Below are positions 45,304-58,230 of a stretch of 64,000 nucleotides of DNA, in pieces. How positions within the stretch are numbered: position 1 is the first letter of the stretch; each line of letters begins with the position of its first letter. Position numbers and translations under genes: made by a program. The stretch is from Phylloscopus collybita (lineage: Eukaryota > Chordata > Aves > Passeriformes > Phylloscopidae): assembly GCA_027886175.1 (NCBI GenBank), contig JAJNNQ010000013.1, forward strand, positions 9,708,001-9,772,000, written 5' to 3'. The notes under the pieces are model-generated. The model saw only the letters and a list, made by a program, of their open reading frames with translations. It made no database searches and was not told the origin of the DNA.

Positions 45304-45505
45304 ACAGAGTCACAGAATTACAGAATCATTTATGTTGTGAAAGGCCTCTAAAGTCATTGAGTCCAACCTTTGACTGATCCCCACCTTGTCAACTAGACCA
45401 TGGCACTAAGAGCCATACGATTTGTTTCTCAAACTCTTTCAGGGGTGGTGACTCCACCACCTCCCTGGGCAGCCCATTCCAATGCTTAATTGGCCATGCC
45501 AAAAA
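45304..45505 (-). mobile_element. CR1 LINE 3' fragment (inverted)
   Basis: Begins GAGTCACAGAATTACAGAAT, then GTGAAAGGCCTCTAAAGTCA, GAGTCCAACC, GGTGGTGACTCCACCACCTC and CCCTGGGCAGCCCATTCCAA. These are reversed CR1 3'-end blocks, about 0.2 kb. Confidence 0.9.
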
Positions 45506-45628
45506 GCAGATAGCTGGTAAACAGGTAATGATTTCAGAAACATCATGATTGGAATTTTCAAGTAGCAGAGAAATTTTAAACACATCTGCTGAAATCAGTT
45601 CTTGTGGAAAGATAAGTAGGCTAAGTAA

Positions 45629-45690
45629 TTTTTCTCCTCTTTTTTTTTTTTTCTTTCTCTCTCTCTTTTTTTTTTTTTTTTTCTTTCCCA
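45629..45690 (+). repeat. Pyrimidine (T/C) tract
   Basis: T/C-only stretch. A Lys/Arg-rich minus-strand open frame across it is an artefact. Confidence 0.9.
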
Positions 45691-46225
45691 AATGATGCTT
45701 TTCAAAATGCACCAAAATATTAACCCTTTTTGGTGGAGGATACTACCTAATTTCTATTTGTAATACAACTTCATAACTAGCTACAGATAAAGAGCTTTTC
45801 TTCTCCAGGTTAGCCTTTCTCTAGGTTAGGCTTTCTACATTATGCAAGAGAATAGTATTTCTTGAGAAGGGTGAAACTAATGTGGAACAAATAGCCATGG
45901 ATCATTTTACATTGGAGATGTAGGAACCGCAGTTTATAAATGAACTTTCCAAAAAGTCTGATTCATTGAGTTCCTGGGAAGGCTTTTATTCAGTTTACAC
46001 CTTTGCAGAGCACAGCGGTGAAAGTGCAGCAGGAGATATAGGTGAGGTGGTGACTCAATGCTACAGTATGTTACAACCTACATTAATTCTCCTCATTGAA
46101 ACTTATGGATGCTTCTACTTGGTATCACTTTTAAGGAAAGAGGTACTTGGGATATAGTACATATATTTGATATGCATGCAAACTTTTGATTTGAAATATA
46201 CTAAGCAAATATTTATTTCCTCCAG

Positions 46226-46329
46226 ATCCAGAAAACGTGGCGAGGCTATTATGTTCGGAAGTATATCCATAGTTTTTATGCACTGAAGAAATACCTGAAA
46301 GCTGTTTCTATGAATAATGAGCTTGTCAG
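46226..46329 (+). CDS. SPATA17: SPATA17 coding exon 5 (third IQ motif)
   Basis: 104 nt. The acceptor is TATTTCCTCCAG|ATCCAG and the donor is GTCAG|GTAAAGAT. Encodes residues 98-131 and part of Arg132, starting IQKTWRGYYVRKYI (human IQRRWRGYRVRKYL), then YALKKYLKAVS. The 17-kb intron that follows is the longest in the window. Confidence 0.95.
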
Positions 46330-49261
46330 GTAAAGATAAAAGCTCCACATGGTAAAGCATTAATTTGCTCTTCTTTTATTTGTAGAAAGTTTGTGGCACT
46401 AATTAAACTATTTCTTTGAGTGTAGGTTCCCCTCCATTATCAAATATATATATATATATATATCAGTCATCATTCTCTTTATGCTGTGCCTATTCATGTT
46501 GCACCACATTCTGTTCTCATTTACACTTATAAATTCAGAATAATTTCTTTGAATTAATTAGGTGTGCTCTGGGTTTGTACTAGTTTAATAAAAATGAATT
46601 TGGCTCTTTACCTGTGCTCAGAACTCATAGGTTATTATGCCCTAAATAGGGTTTGTTGGACTAGATTTTTTTCCCAGTATACACAAGCTAACCAAAAATT
46701 TATTTTCATAATTTGTTTTGAATATGGATTATTGACAATGAATGCAAGGGCAGATTTGGATTTAAGCTTCATGCATGAGCCATACTATGAATATTAATTG
46801 GGAAAGACACTGGTGTGGATACAGTGAAGCAGTCTTTTCATAGTTACAGAAGATAACCAATAGCCTGTCAGATTTCTGTCTAGAACTATTGTTGCTCTAT
46901 GTTCTTACTCTATTTCTCCCATCCATCCATTGTGTCTCCCTGTACTTAAGCTGAAACCACTCTAAAATAGAGGTAATTATTTCCCTCTAGTGGATTTGGT
47001 GTCCTGATCCATGACCATTACTCAGATAACAGTGGAAACAGACAAAATGCTGGGTGACCATGATCATTACTCTCCCAGTGTAAATGAAAGCTGTTGGACA
47101 AAATCCATGCGGTGTTTGCTGTTCAGAATGTCTGAGACAAATCTTTGCTTTCTCAAGCATAGAAATATAAGGGAGTCTAGTAAACCAGTATTTCTAGAAA
47201 TCTTGTCTAAATCACATGTCAAAGACTGTTACATAAAGCAGCATATACAAGTTAAATATGGAAAAACCCAGGATTATCCAACTTCTTTGTATGCTGGTTA
47301 TAATGATATTATTCTTCCACAGTACAGCTGGTGCTACATCCTCTTTGTCATAACATGATTTCTTGGGCATTACATTGTTATCTATAATGAACCATACTGA
47401 TAGTCACCTACCTCTGATCTCTCATTATTATTCATTTAAGTGTATCCTGTGGACAAAGTTAGGTCACAACTCAGCAAAACCAGACATAAATATTCTGTTA
47501 TAACTTCAGTGGTATCTTCTTGATTTGAAATCCTTGAAATATTCTATCTTCTTGAAAAGGTAGAATCCTAGGAAGACTAGACCAAATCTTGGAAAATAAG
47601 TAAAGCCATAACTGCTCTGGTTTAAAATCCATATCACTGTATAAACTGCAAACATATAACCTGCTTCTCTGTTCATAATAATTCTATCACTCTTCTCCGT
47701 TCCCTGCCTAAACCTAGACCATGGCTCATAACTTGTTGCTTAGATTGACTTTTGATGTGTGACAACAAAACAAGATAGCAAATGGTATTCCTGCTGCACT
47801 GTGAACACGGGTTGGTTGGAGCTTTGTATTTTATTTCCCCACACCTGCAATAGATCTCTGCTGGGTATACCTAACTCCAGAAGACAACAAAAATATTTGG
47901 TTTTCAGAACTTTGATATGTTGATAAAATTCTCTAGTATTTAGTTTAGGTTGTTAAAAACCATAAAGCCTATGCACTGCATATATATTTTAACTAAGAAA
48001 CACTTCTGTGCTCTTTAACAGGTAAGATGAGCAGTATGACTTCAGGTACGTCAAAATGTGTCAAAGCTGATCTGTGTGAGCTCTTGCCTGGCAACTGCTA
48101 TGTTGATATTTTGTTAATTTAAGTTCTGTATTTCAGAGTTCACAGAAGTGCATGTCTTTCAGGCAAAATAAAAAATCCATCTTTTGAGTTAAAAAAGGTT
48201 AAAAATTGAATTTTGAGCTAATTTGGACAAAGGGATCATATTGTTTCAGTTTCTAAAATGCGTTCCCAAGTGCAAGCAAAAATCACTGCAGTAATCCCTT
48301 TACTGGGGTGCATTTGAAAACTAATATGTATATCACCATCAACATTCTTCTTATGAAATCTAACAGATGTTTAGTGAGGATTAGGTGTAGGCCCTCAGCC
48401 AAACAGATTTTTCCTGTCATTGGGCTAAGTTGCTGCCAACTACTTTGGCCCCAAGGTGGCCCACTGTGTTTCTTATGTGCAATATTGAGCCAGGTGGAGG
48501 AAAGATTCTCCTCATATTTTCAATAGCCATCACATTAGCTCTGGGCAAGTAGAACGTCACTGTTCATAAACATTTTTGCTTATAAAAATTATTGCAACTA
48601 TGCACTGTGAAAAGAACAAGGAGTTGTCAGAAATAGAAGGAATGCATTTATGAAATGGCTGGGTTTTATTAAAACACCAACATTATGGAAATTTTCTTGT
48701 TGATGGACAGAGAGACTGACACACTGTGCACTCAGATTAGACTGCCTTTGAGTGTCCCACATCTCTAGAACGCCATAAAGCAACTCAACGTGGAACATGA
48801 AACTGGCCCCTGCCTCCCCCAGAAAAAAAAGCAAAAGATATTTTTAATTTCAAAAATTTGTTTAAAATTTGTTCTTTCTAGAATTACGATGTAATTCTGA
48901 TTTGAACTACACTGTACAGTTCTCTGTCTTTTCTATTCTAGAGTAACACTAGCAGAATTTTTGTTTGTCAACACCTATCTAAAATCACACTGCAAGTCCT
49001 TTTATCTTTTGGACACCAGAGCCAGGATTTGTGCCTCATTTTCTCCTCTTTCATTAAGGAGGAGCATACATCAAATTATCCCTCACTCATTTCTAAGAAA
49101 AACTTCAGAGGAAGTTCTCATGAAACTTTGCACATTGTGTTAAGTTTCTTATAAGAATATCTTAAAAGAGTTATTGACCAAAGTTTGTTTCCTTCGCATT
49201 CCTCCTTTAGCCTAGTATTTTTTTTTTTAATAAATGACACTTGTTTTACAGAGTTTTTTTT

Positions 49262-49465
49262 TCAACCAGTAGCCACATCTTTACCATTCAGCTTTAATAC
49301 AAACCGTCCTTATTTAATAGCTGCCCTCATTTAGTAGCCAGACCTTTATCATTTGTCTTTAGTGTGAAAACCCCAGGAGAAAGTAAACTTAATAGAAGCT
49401 GCCCCAGTTTAAAGCCATGGAGGAATGTAATTAAGTTTAACAGAAATTGATTTAACAGAAATTGA
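49262..49465 (+). repeat. Diverged direct repeats of unknown origin
   Basis: CAGTAGCCACATCTTTACCA (about 49266) and a related AGTAGCCAGACCTTTATCAT (about 49334) are diverged copies. TTAATAGCTGCC and TTAATAGAAGCTGCC also recur. The block ends in an exact 15-bp tandem pair TTTAACAGAAATTGA (49436-49465). It may be the remains of an ancient DNA transposon. Confidence 0.5.
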
Positions 49466-52400
49466 CCTAAAATATAATTAAATAATAATAGTCATATTAT
49501 GTGTGAGTTCCCACTCAACAGACTGGTTATGGCACACTTAGACTTAACAAACTTAAGGCACTGCCTTTGTACAAACTGAAGATAATGCTGGGTGGGCTTT
49601 AGCTCCCAGACTTGCTGAATTCCTCCAGCGTTCCTATTACTGCCCACTGCAACAGAACCACCAGGTATGACGGCTGCTGGTGTTCCCAATAGAGTCCCTA
49701 GGAGTTACATTGAGAAGTGAACTTCAAGGAGCTTGAAAAAATCCCTTCAGAGATGGAAAAGAACAAGTTTGAACCCTAAACTCTGCCTACATAAGGACAT
49801 ACTGGGATTTTTCTTAAATTTGTACAGTTTAGCTTCAGTGTAGTGATGAAATGGGTTCATTAGTCCTGAGTTCTCTTTTGCCTTAAAGATATAGGAAGTT
49901 CTTAATGAAGCAAGTAAGAAACTTGTTCTTAAATATTTATTTTACTATATTTTTATTTAGATTTTAGTAATAAATCTTCATCTGTAGCATCCGTTTTTAT
50001 TTAAGTAGCAATATATACTGTGTTCTATCTCAATATGGATTAGTTGGATGGTTTCATTTATAAATATATGCATGAAAGTAAATTTCATTATTTCTCAATG
50101 AAGTTAGTGTATTTAATTTTATGGGAAAATACTTTATTTTGAAACATTCTTAAAGCTGCATTTACCATCTCCTAGAGCTGGCTAAATGGTTACAAGGGGA
50201 AATATGCCAAAAGCAATTAGCATAGGCTATAACTCCGTATGATGCCTTAGAATTTTGTTTTAGGTGAAACAGTTTCCAGTCCATGATAAGCAAATGGACA
50301 TCACATAAATTAGCATGCTAGTGCCATTATATCCAAAGAATTTATGGATGATGTCAGTTGCCCAACTGTGTGATTAACTTGCAGTTCTTTGCCTAAGGTT
50401 ATCTACACACTGGCCTTTAAACTATAGTAAAGGAACTTTGCTATGTGTCAGGTGTGCAAGTAGAGATAAGATTTTGGGATGTATTGCTCCATTTACTGAT
50501 GAATGGCACCATTTAAATTTTTCCCTAGGCACAGAAGTGGGTAAAGATAGCAGTATCAGAAGACTAAGAAAGCCGTGGCAAAGTACTGACATTGGGGTTC
50601 TTATGTAATCAAGGCAGCTACTGACTAAACACTGACTTAAAGGTAGCAAACTAAGGCCTGAGTCTACCTTTAATAAGCATCATAGTTTACATAAACATTG
50701 TTGAGTTTATAAATCAGGAATTTCAAACACTTGCAGAATCAACACCAAATTCTTCCTGGAGAGTGTGGCTTTGATCCAAGTTTGGCTAGCTGTTCTATCA
50801 ACAGATTTAGTTTCACAGTCATCATTAAAAATTCCAGGTCTTCAAGACACGTCAGGGAAAGAGATAATACAGAGGGATAAAAATCACTTCCTTGACAATA
50901 TGTATATTCACAAATCATATGTGCAGCTTGATTTTTTATAACCCTAATGAGGGGTGAAATGAAAGAGTACTTACATGTTGCTGGTGATCTAATCCAATGC
51001 TTAGCTACTCTGTAAATATGCCTGAGAATGCAGTATGGAAAAAAGGTAAGGTTATCTATCTTGTTCCGGATTACTATACCATTTCTGAAGTGCATTTTCT
51101 TTTAACATGACAAGTTAAAAGGCTTCTTAAAACTTTTGAGGTATAGCTATTTTCCATGGAGTGGAAAATTTTTTCTCATAGTAATATGAGGAGAACTTGC
51201 TCAGCCTCCACCTGTCTGTTCCTTTTTGATAAAGATAAGTCCAGGTGCTGGCCATTTTTTGAAGTGTCAAAGTGTTTTGAAGAATGTATATATTGTCTTA
51301 TAATTCAATTAAAATGTTCCTCATCATTGACTGCAGAAGCAATTGATTCAGTAGTCTATTTTCAATTAGTGCCAAAACCTTTCAGACAGCTCCTTAGAAT
51401 TCTTGCAACAATAAAACCCTCATTTTTGTAATGTTGTATTTTACTTGATGTTTAATTAACTGCTTTATCTTCAACCCATCTTTTTTTTACTTGCCTTCAA
51501 AGAAGTGGAGAGGAAATACATTATGCTTTTTAACTTACTTACCTGTAATTTTTATATCCTGGACGTAAACTTACCCTGTCAGCTTTGTCTGTGAGTCTCA
51601 GAAATAGAGACAAGTACCAAGTATATTTTCTTATATTTAAATATTAATTTGGAGTGGTAGGTCACATAATTTAGGACATCTATTCCTTTTCTTGAGGATT
51701 TTAGGTGTAACTGCTAGATTTCTAGGAATCTTGAAACTGTAATTTACTGAGGATCCCAGAGTACTTCAGTAGCCACAAACCTGATGCTGTTAGGGTAGGC
51801 AAGATATAAAAAATGAGCTTTTGGGGTTGATCATGAAATTGAAATGAAGTGTCTAAAGTTATAGAGCAGTCAATGGCCTGTGTTTAGCTCCATGGGAAAG
51901 CACTTCCTGAATACAGTGAGGTTAAGGTGGGAACCATAATGTTTACACAGTAAGCTGAACTTCCAGCACAGATTTAGCCCACATGCCTCTTGAGGTTTAT
52001 TCTGTCCATATCTCTCTTGAGCAAGGAGTGGAAGCAGTCTTTACCATGTTTTTAGCTAGTTCTGTATAAATAGTTGAAGTTTTGCAAGAAACATGAGTGC
52101 TGTGTAAGTAACGTAAGTAGCTGCTTAGACTGAAGTTGTCGATGACACAAAGGCAGTATTTTCTCATGTATTTTTATATAGCACTAAACACACCATTAGG
52201 ATCAACAGATTAAACATGAAGCTTTTTTTCACTTATATCCAAAGAAAATATTTCTTATAGTATGAATGTGTAGAAAGAAATCTGAGGTCCCTGTGTACAC
52301 TCATTGGACCAAATACTCCCTGGTATAGATGATTAATTTGATGAAGGTAGAGTAAAACAGGTGTGACAACACAGTGTTGTAGGATAACAATAGTTCTTTA

Positions 52401-53707
52401 CCTGTGAGCTTTGAAAGTGCTGTAGTGTCTGGATAGATTTTTTTTTTATTTTGTAAGAGGTCTGTTAGAATTACTGACAGCTCATAAAACATTTTCTGTG
52501 GACAAAGACTGACTAATCTTGGCTTTTTAAACTGTCTCATAGAGACAGACTTCACAGTCTTCTTTTTTGTCTGAAGTAGGATCTTCACTGTAAAATAAGT
52601 AGAAAAGGGGAAGAGGTACAGTTTCATTAAGCTCTAACATATCATTGACTGTCAGGTAGGTCTTGTTATGCTGTCCATCCTCATTTAACTATCCCACAAG
52701 ATCTCTTAATGAAGTTAAGCCCCAAGTTCACTCCAGTAATTCTGTGGCAAGAGTTTGTGCAATGTAACAATTCATCACTTGTCAGGAAGGCACTTTTAGT
52801 TTATACATTTAATAAGGGCATCCTCTAGCTTGGTTAATTAGAAATGAACAGTTTGCATATTTACTAAATGCGGAGTGTCATTGCCACCACGGCCTATTGC
52901 CTACATGAATTATTTCTCTATCTGCAATAAACAGCTGGGTAATTATTACTGCCATAATCAGATAAATTCCCTCTGTAAGGCTTTTCTTACATGGCAATTC
53001 TTTGAACTCATCCAAAGCTGAACAAAATTTATGAACTCCAGCAGCTAGACCACTTTTTCATAGTGTGGTGTCCCTGTTCCCTATTTCAAGGACATGTAGA
53101 CTATCATAAATATTGTGTAAATTAGGAGGATAAATACGATTACCTAAAGATTACATATTAATAAACTTGATTTTCAAAATATAATTTTCAGGTTGTAACT
53201 GATTACATTATAGCAGTTCTGGTTTATCTAATTGTAGAGACATGACAGGCCATCTATATACAGACTATACGAGGTTATCAGGAAAGGGCTCTGCCACTTG
53301 AAGACTAAAGACTCCTGAAGAAGTATATAAATATTTTTCATGTGCCATAGTCACTTGAGCTGTTTAGGTCATTAGAAGTATGACAAATATTATGTGCCAT
53401 TTACTCAACTCACTTAAAGCAGTTCTATTATTATTAAAATAAAGTGATGGTTGTTTTTGTTGTGCTGTTCTGTTTAATTATGAAGCATAAAATTGAAATG
53501 CATTCATTTATGTGTTACATAAGAAAATTAGATATTTCTTTTATTTGTAGGAGAACTTCATATACAATTATGTAACGACGTTTGCTCTATGCTACCCAAG
53601 TATTCCAGGTTCATATGTGAATGTAGCTGGGGGTACATAAGTGAGTACTTAATTTATGCATATGGATTTTCTAGAACATGCTATAATGTAGCTTATTTTT
53701 GAGACCT

Positions 53708-53843
53708 CCAAACAAACAAACAACCCCAAAAACAGCAAAACAAACAACCAAAAAAAACAAAAAAAAACAAAAAAAAAAAAAAAACCAAAAAAAAACCAAA
53801 ACCAAAAAAAACCAAAAAAACCCCAACCAAAACCAAAACCCAA
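53708..53843 (+). repeat. A/C-only low-complexity tract
   Basis: CAAAC, CCAAAA and long A runs with almost no G or T. Phe/Trp/Gly-rich open frames on the minus strand are artefacts. Confidence 0.92.
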
Positions 53844-56800
53844 AGAGGTGAATGTTATCTTTCTTAGTTGGCACGCAACAGCCTGTTTGATCTAACATCA
53901 GTATTTTGTTTTAATCATGATGTAAGATACTGTGTCTGAGTGCTGCTAGAAAGTTGCCAGTTAGTATTCCCATAACTCTGTTCCCATAACTTCATAACTG
54001 TATCAAACAAGTAGCATTCCTCACAATTCAGCAAAATGCTCAGATAGCAGAATGTTAAAGAAGGCCAAACAAAATAAAGTGTTCTTTGGCACTGCTCTAC
54101 CCAGCGAAAGGCTTTTGAGATTAGACTCCCTTTATCATTTCCCATTTATGTCAGAGAAATAGAAACTACAGCAGTGAAGACCTTTAAAATGAGCCACATC
54201 ACAGTTGTTTTTGTTATTGGAAGTGTGGTAACTATGTTTTTTTCCAAGTTCGTGATTTAATTTTTGTCTGAGGACATGAAGGCTTATTGATCTTTCTTTG
54301 GCATTTCAGATTTTTTTTTTTTGCAGTGGAAAATTACAGTTCTTTGCTCTATATTGGTGTATCCTATAATGTCCCATGAGATATCGTAGAACTGCATGAG
54401 ATGAAAAGCAGTATTCAGTGTCTCATGAGCATATTTTTGTTTTGTTTTAAAGGAAAAAATGTCCAAAACGGAGAAAAAAGGGGATCAAAAATAGTCTTAG
54501 CTAATTGTTTTTTGATTCTCTAAATCATTACAAATAGACTTTTCTGTTGTCTAACAAGAGTTAAATCTCTGAAGTGGTCATTCAGAGAAGAAAACAGAAA
54601 GACCATTTGTCTTCTATTTTTAAAATCTAGAACAGTAGCGAGTAGTTACAAAGAAGTGTTGGTTTTTTATTCTAGTAATAATGAAAACAATGTTATTTGG
54701 AATCAGATGATCTTGTCTGACTTCAGATCTATCACCAATATGATGTTTATCAATACCCAATTTATAACTGTAGCTATAAAAAGCCTATTAAGTTTTGACT
54801 GAACAATCTAGTCTTGATTTAATAACATCAAAATATAGTAAATACCCTTTTTATTCTAATCCAGGAGTTAATAATGTTTGGTGTTTAAAGTATGTTCCAT
54901 AGTTCCCTACTGAAACAGTTTCATTTTGTCTTTGAACCATCACTTCTTGTTATATTCACCTCTACTAGACTGAAAACTGTTAGACATAAACAACGGAGAC
55001 CATTAAAAGATGTCTCTGCTTGAAATAATTTTTGTTACCATTTTAGACAGACCTTCAAATGTCCTCTAAAATACTATCAGCATCAGAACTCAGCACAGTT
55101 CTGATGACTAGGATATTTTAAAAAGTTATTTTTCTTCTGAGAGTTTATGCATTCATTTGTATGAATGCTTTCTATCACGTGAAAGAGCTTCATGTCTGTG
55201 AATCCTTCTTAGAATACATCCTTTAAAAGCCATAATTCTTCATATTGTGAGCATGACTTTCCTTAAACTGTGAGAAAGTTTTACTTATACCCATTTCAAA
55301 TTCCTCAGACTCTTCACCTTGTAGGGATAATTGCAGGAGTCCATTAACTGGTTTATCCTTGACAATGAAGCTAAATCCCAATGTTTTACCTTGAACTTCA
55401 CAATTCCTACTACTTCAAACCAAATCAAAAAACAGCGTTTCAAGAAAGCAACAGTTTCCACCTCTCTTCTCCAAGTAGGCTATTCTTTTCTTTCCCAATT
55501 AACTAACTATTTGCTAAATGTTTACAGCCTCATGTAACAAACTGATCTGGTCTTTCAGCTTGCATGGCACCCAAAATGATGCAGCACTCATTTGCCTACT
55601 TGTACTTGGTGTTGAGAGGCCTCACAAACATCTACAGCATTGTGTTTGGCCCCTCAGGGAAGATTTAGTACTCTGACCAGAAGTTTATGTGCTTGGGTAT
55701 AGACAATAGGATATATTGGATGTACTCTTTAGACGTGTAATTGGATGTTGAAATCTATAATTAAGTCTAGTCTCATTTATTAGGGAGAACCAAAATTTCA
55801 GAGAACAGACTTTAATTCTGAGAGTAATTTTTGGCATCGCATACTGAAAATGCCTTATTTTTTTTTTCCTGGTGTTGATTACTTCAAAGTTTTCAAGACA
55901 GTAATAGATAAGATCTCCTAACACTTTTGAAAATTGATATTTTCAAAATATCTAGTTGATATTTTCAGTTTGGCAATGAGCCACTGCTGTGAAATCATAC
56001 TTACAAGTAGCACTGCTGTATTAGAAAAAAGTGTCGGATCTCTCCCAAAATAATTACAATTGCTATGTAAAAAATTATATTCATTTACTGTGTCTTTCAT
56101 AATGTTTTATGCTTCAATAAAAATGACATCATAGATGCTTAAGTGGTAACACCATTCTATGAATATGAAATTGAGAAAACCATGAGGTACCACAAAAATC
56201 ACTGTGATGTTGTGAGTCTTGGAATTGCTGCTCTGCTATACGTAATAGGTCATTACATAAAAGCTCTCCCTGCCTTGCTGTTGTAAAACCTGTCTAATGT
56301 AGACAAAGTGTACCCTTTTGTTTATCAATATATGCAGACTTTTATGTGAAAGTAAGTGAAGGATGTGAGTTAGTGAGTAGACGTCAGTCAAATTGTTTCA
56401 TAATACTCTGAGAAGGAAAATCAACTTAGCTGATGACCTTTAGAAGCTATAACGTCATGTTTGCTTTCTAAATCACATAATGTTGAATATTGTAAATGTT
56501 GCCAAGTACCATATATTAAAGTAAAAGAAGTAAAGATATGTCTACATTGTACTGCACTGCAGCAGAGAGATAACAGTTAGTTTAAATGAGTTCATTCTAG
56601 TACTGGGAACAGCTTAACTGTGGCAAAACATAGCAGTGAGCTTTCCTCTAGTTATTACTGTGCAGATGGTAGCATATATAATCTTCTGGGAATTGCAGTG
56701 CCAAAAGATAACAGATACTTTCACATGACATTCACTAGAAAACTTCCAATGGTATTTGGCTGTGGTTAGACATCCTCTTTTATATGTTGCAGGAAAAATT

Positions 56801-56934
56801 AGGAACATGACTGTTCTCTTAGCAGCTTAGCACTGACACTGTGCTAAAAATGACCACTGCTGCTAAACTGCTGTCAGAATAAATTGTGTTGGGGCTCTGT
56901 TATCCATTCTGGGCCAGATCGGCTTTGTTACCCT

Positions 56935-56998
56935 CAAATACTAATTTCACTGTTTAAGCTAATCACCAAATACTAATTTCACTATTAAAGCTAATCAA
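56935..56998 (+). repeat. 32-bp tandem duplication
   Basis: Two adjacent copies of a 32-bp unit beginning CAAATACTAATTTCACT. They differ at only a few bases (GTTTAAGC against ATTAAAGC). Confidence 0.88.
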
Positions 56999-57589
56999 TC
57001 AGGCTGATTTTTCATGAAGGAGTCAATAGAGAAGAGACATTGAGTGAAAACATTTTCCCTGTTGTTCGGTTTTTCAGTATAGACCTGGGCATAAATAAAG
57101 CTGAGCCAGTATACTTGGATCTGGTTCCTCTGCCAACTGAAGCATTGGCGTAAAGTTGCTCTTATGCCACCTCCTTAATAGGAGGGGTTTACAGTTTAAT
57201 TAAATCAAAAAAATTAAGCTGAAAAATCATTGTATAGATAGGACCTTTTACAAAATTATTTTTAAAATTTCACAGCATTTTCTGCTGCCAATGAGGATAA
57301 AGTAAATTTACCTTAAGGATATATATACACAAGGGAAAAACGTTTGGACCAAGAAGTTTGCACATTTTGAGAAAATAGAATAATCTTAAGAGACTATATA
57401 TGAAAAAAATCAGGTTTGTAGTATACGTGAGGAAAAATTCTGTATGAGTTGTTATTGAAACCTTAATTAGAAGATTCTGCATAAAGGATTAGGAAAATAC
57501 TCAGTTTTAGTTCTAAGCTGCCTCTGCAATCAGTAGCTTGAAAGGCTGTTGCACTCTCTTGAGTAACTGTGCAGCAGTGGAAATTGGAA

Positions 57590-58230
57590 GGATAAGAAGG
57601 ATGCATCCGTCTGTTCCTCCCTATCGTCTGGTACATGCTGTGCCCTGATCTCCTGATCTGCACGAGGTATTCATTCACTGTGTGCCCTTCACCACCACGC
57701 TCATCGCACTTCCAGCGTCGGGTATTGATCACACTGTGGACCTTGACCGTGGAACTGGTGTTAATTCCATTGGCACGGTGCGCTATGTGATTAAGGGGAG
57801 ATGGGCAGACTATGTGCTGCTATGCACAAATTATAATGGGATTTTAAGGTGCTATGAATTTCTTTCTGTAAAATTAATATGAAATACAGGGTATTTTCAT
57901 ATGCCTACACATTGGCTCTATTTATTTTAGGTTTTTTTTTTTTTCATATTAGTGATATGAAAAACATGAAATTCATATCTCCTGTTCACTGCACTGTAGT
58001 GACATCCACTGCAAGGCAATAATATTCCTGCAGATCTCGAAGAGAGTGTCATGATTAATTTCTTGAATGGATTCATGTAAACATTCACATTTAAAATTGG
58101 TAGGAATTTTGGACATCCGTGGTAGATCTCATAGACAGTAAGATACCTTGTACCACTGATAATTAACTGCTGCTTTGAGGATCTATCTAACTGCGACTTG
58201 AGATCAAATATTTTGGTCAAGGAATTCTGT
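57590..58230. other. Unexplained GC-richer patch with open frames
   Basis: Bases 57600-57830 contain about nine CpG dinucleotides in an otherwise CpG-poor intron and have locally higher GC. Long open frames lie here on the minus strand: 57732-57463 (89 codons) and 58220-57927 (97 codons). No known protein was recognised and no convincing exon pair was found. It could be a conserved noncoding element, an unannotated exon or an old insertion. Confidence 0.4.

Larger units (their letters stand above)
40554..46225 (+). other. SPATA17: SPATA17 intron 4
   Basis: About 5.7 kb, phase 0. Contains poly(T) at 41166-41208, a possible conserved noncoding patch near 42760-42900, and an A/C-only tract (43722-43876). 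A protein-like open frame follows (44225-44482), then a T/G-only tract (44496-44561), a CR1 end (45304-45505) and a pyrimidine tract (45629-45690). Confidence 0.8.

Noticed and set aside
45389..45715. Lys/Arg-rich minus-strand open frame
   Set aside because: Produced by a T/C tract joined to a CR1 fragment.
47011..47358. 115-codon plus-strand open frame in SPATA17 intron 5
   Set aside because: No motif or homology recognised and no splice sites that would join it to SPATA17.
53649..53898. Phe/Trp-rich minus-strand open frames resembling a membrane protein
   Set aside because: Translation of the complement of an A/C-only tract.
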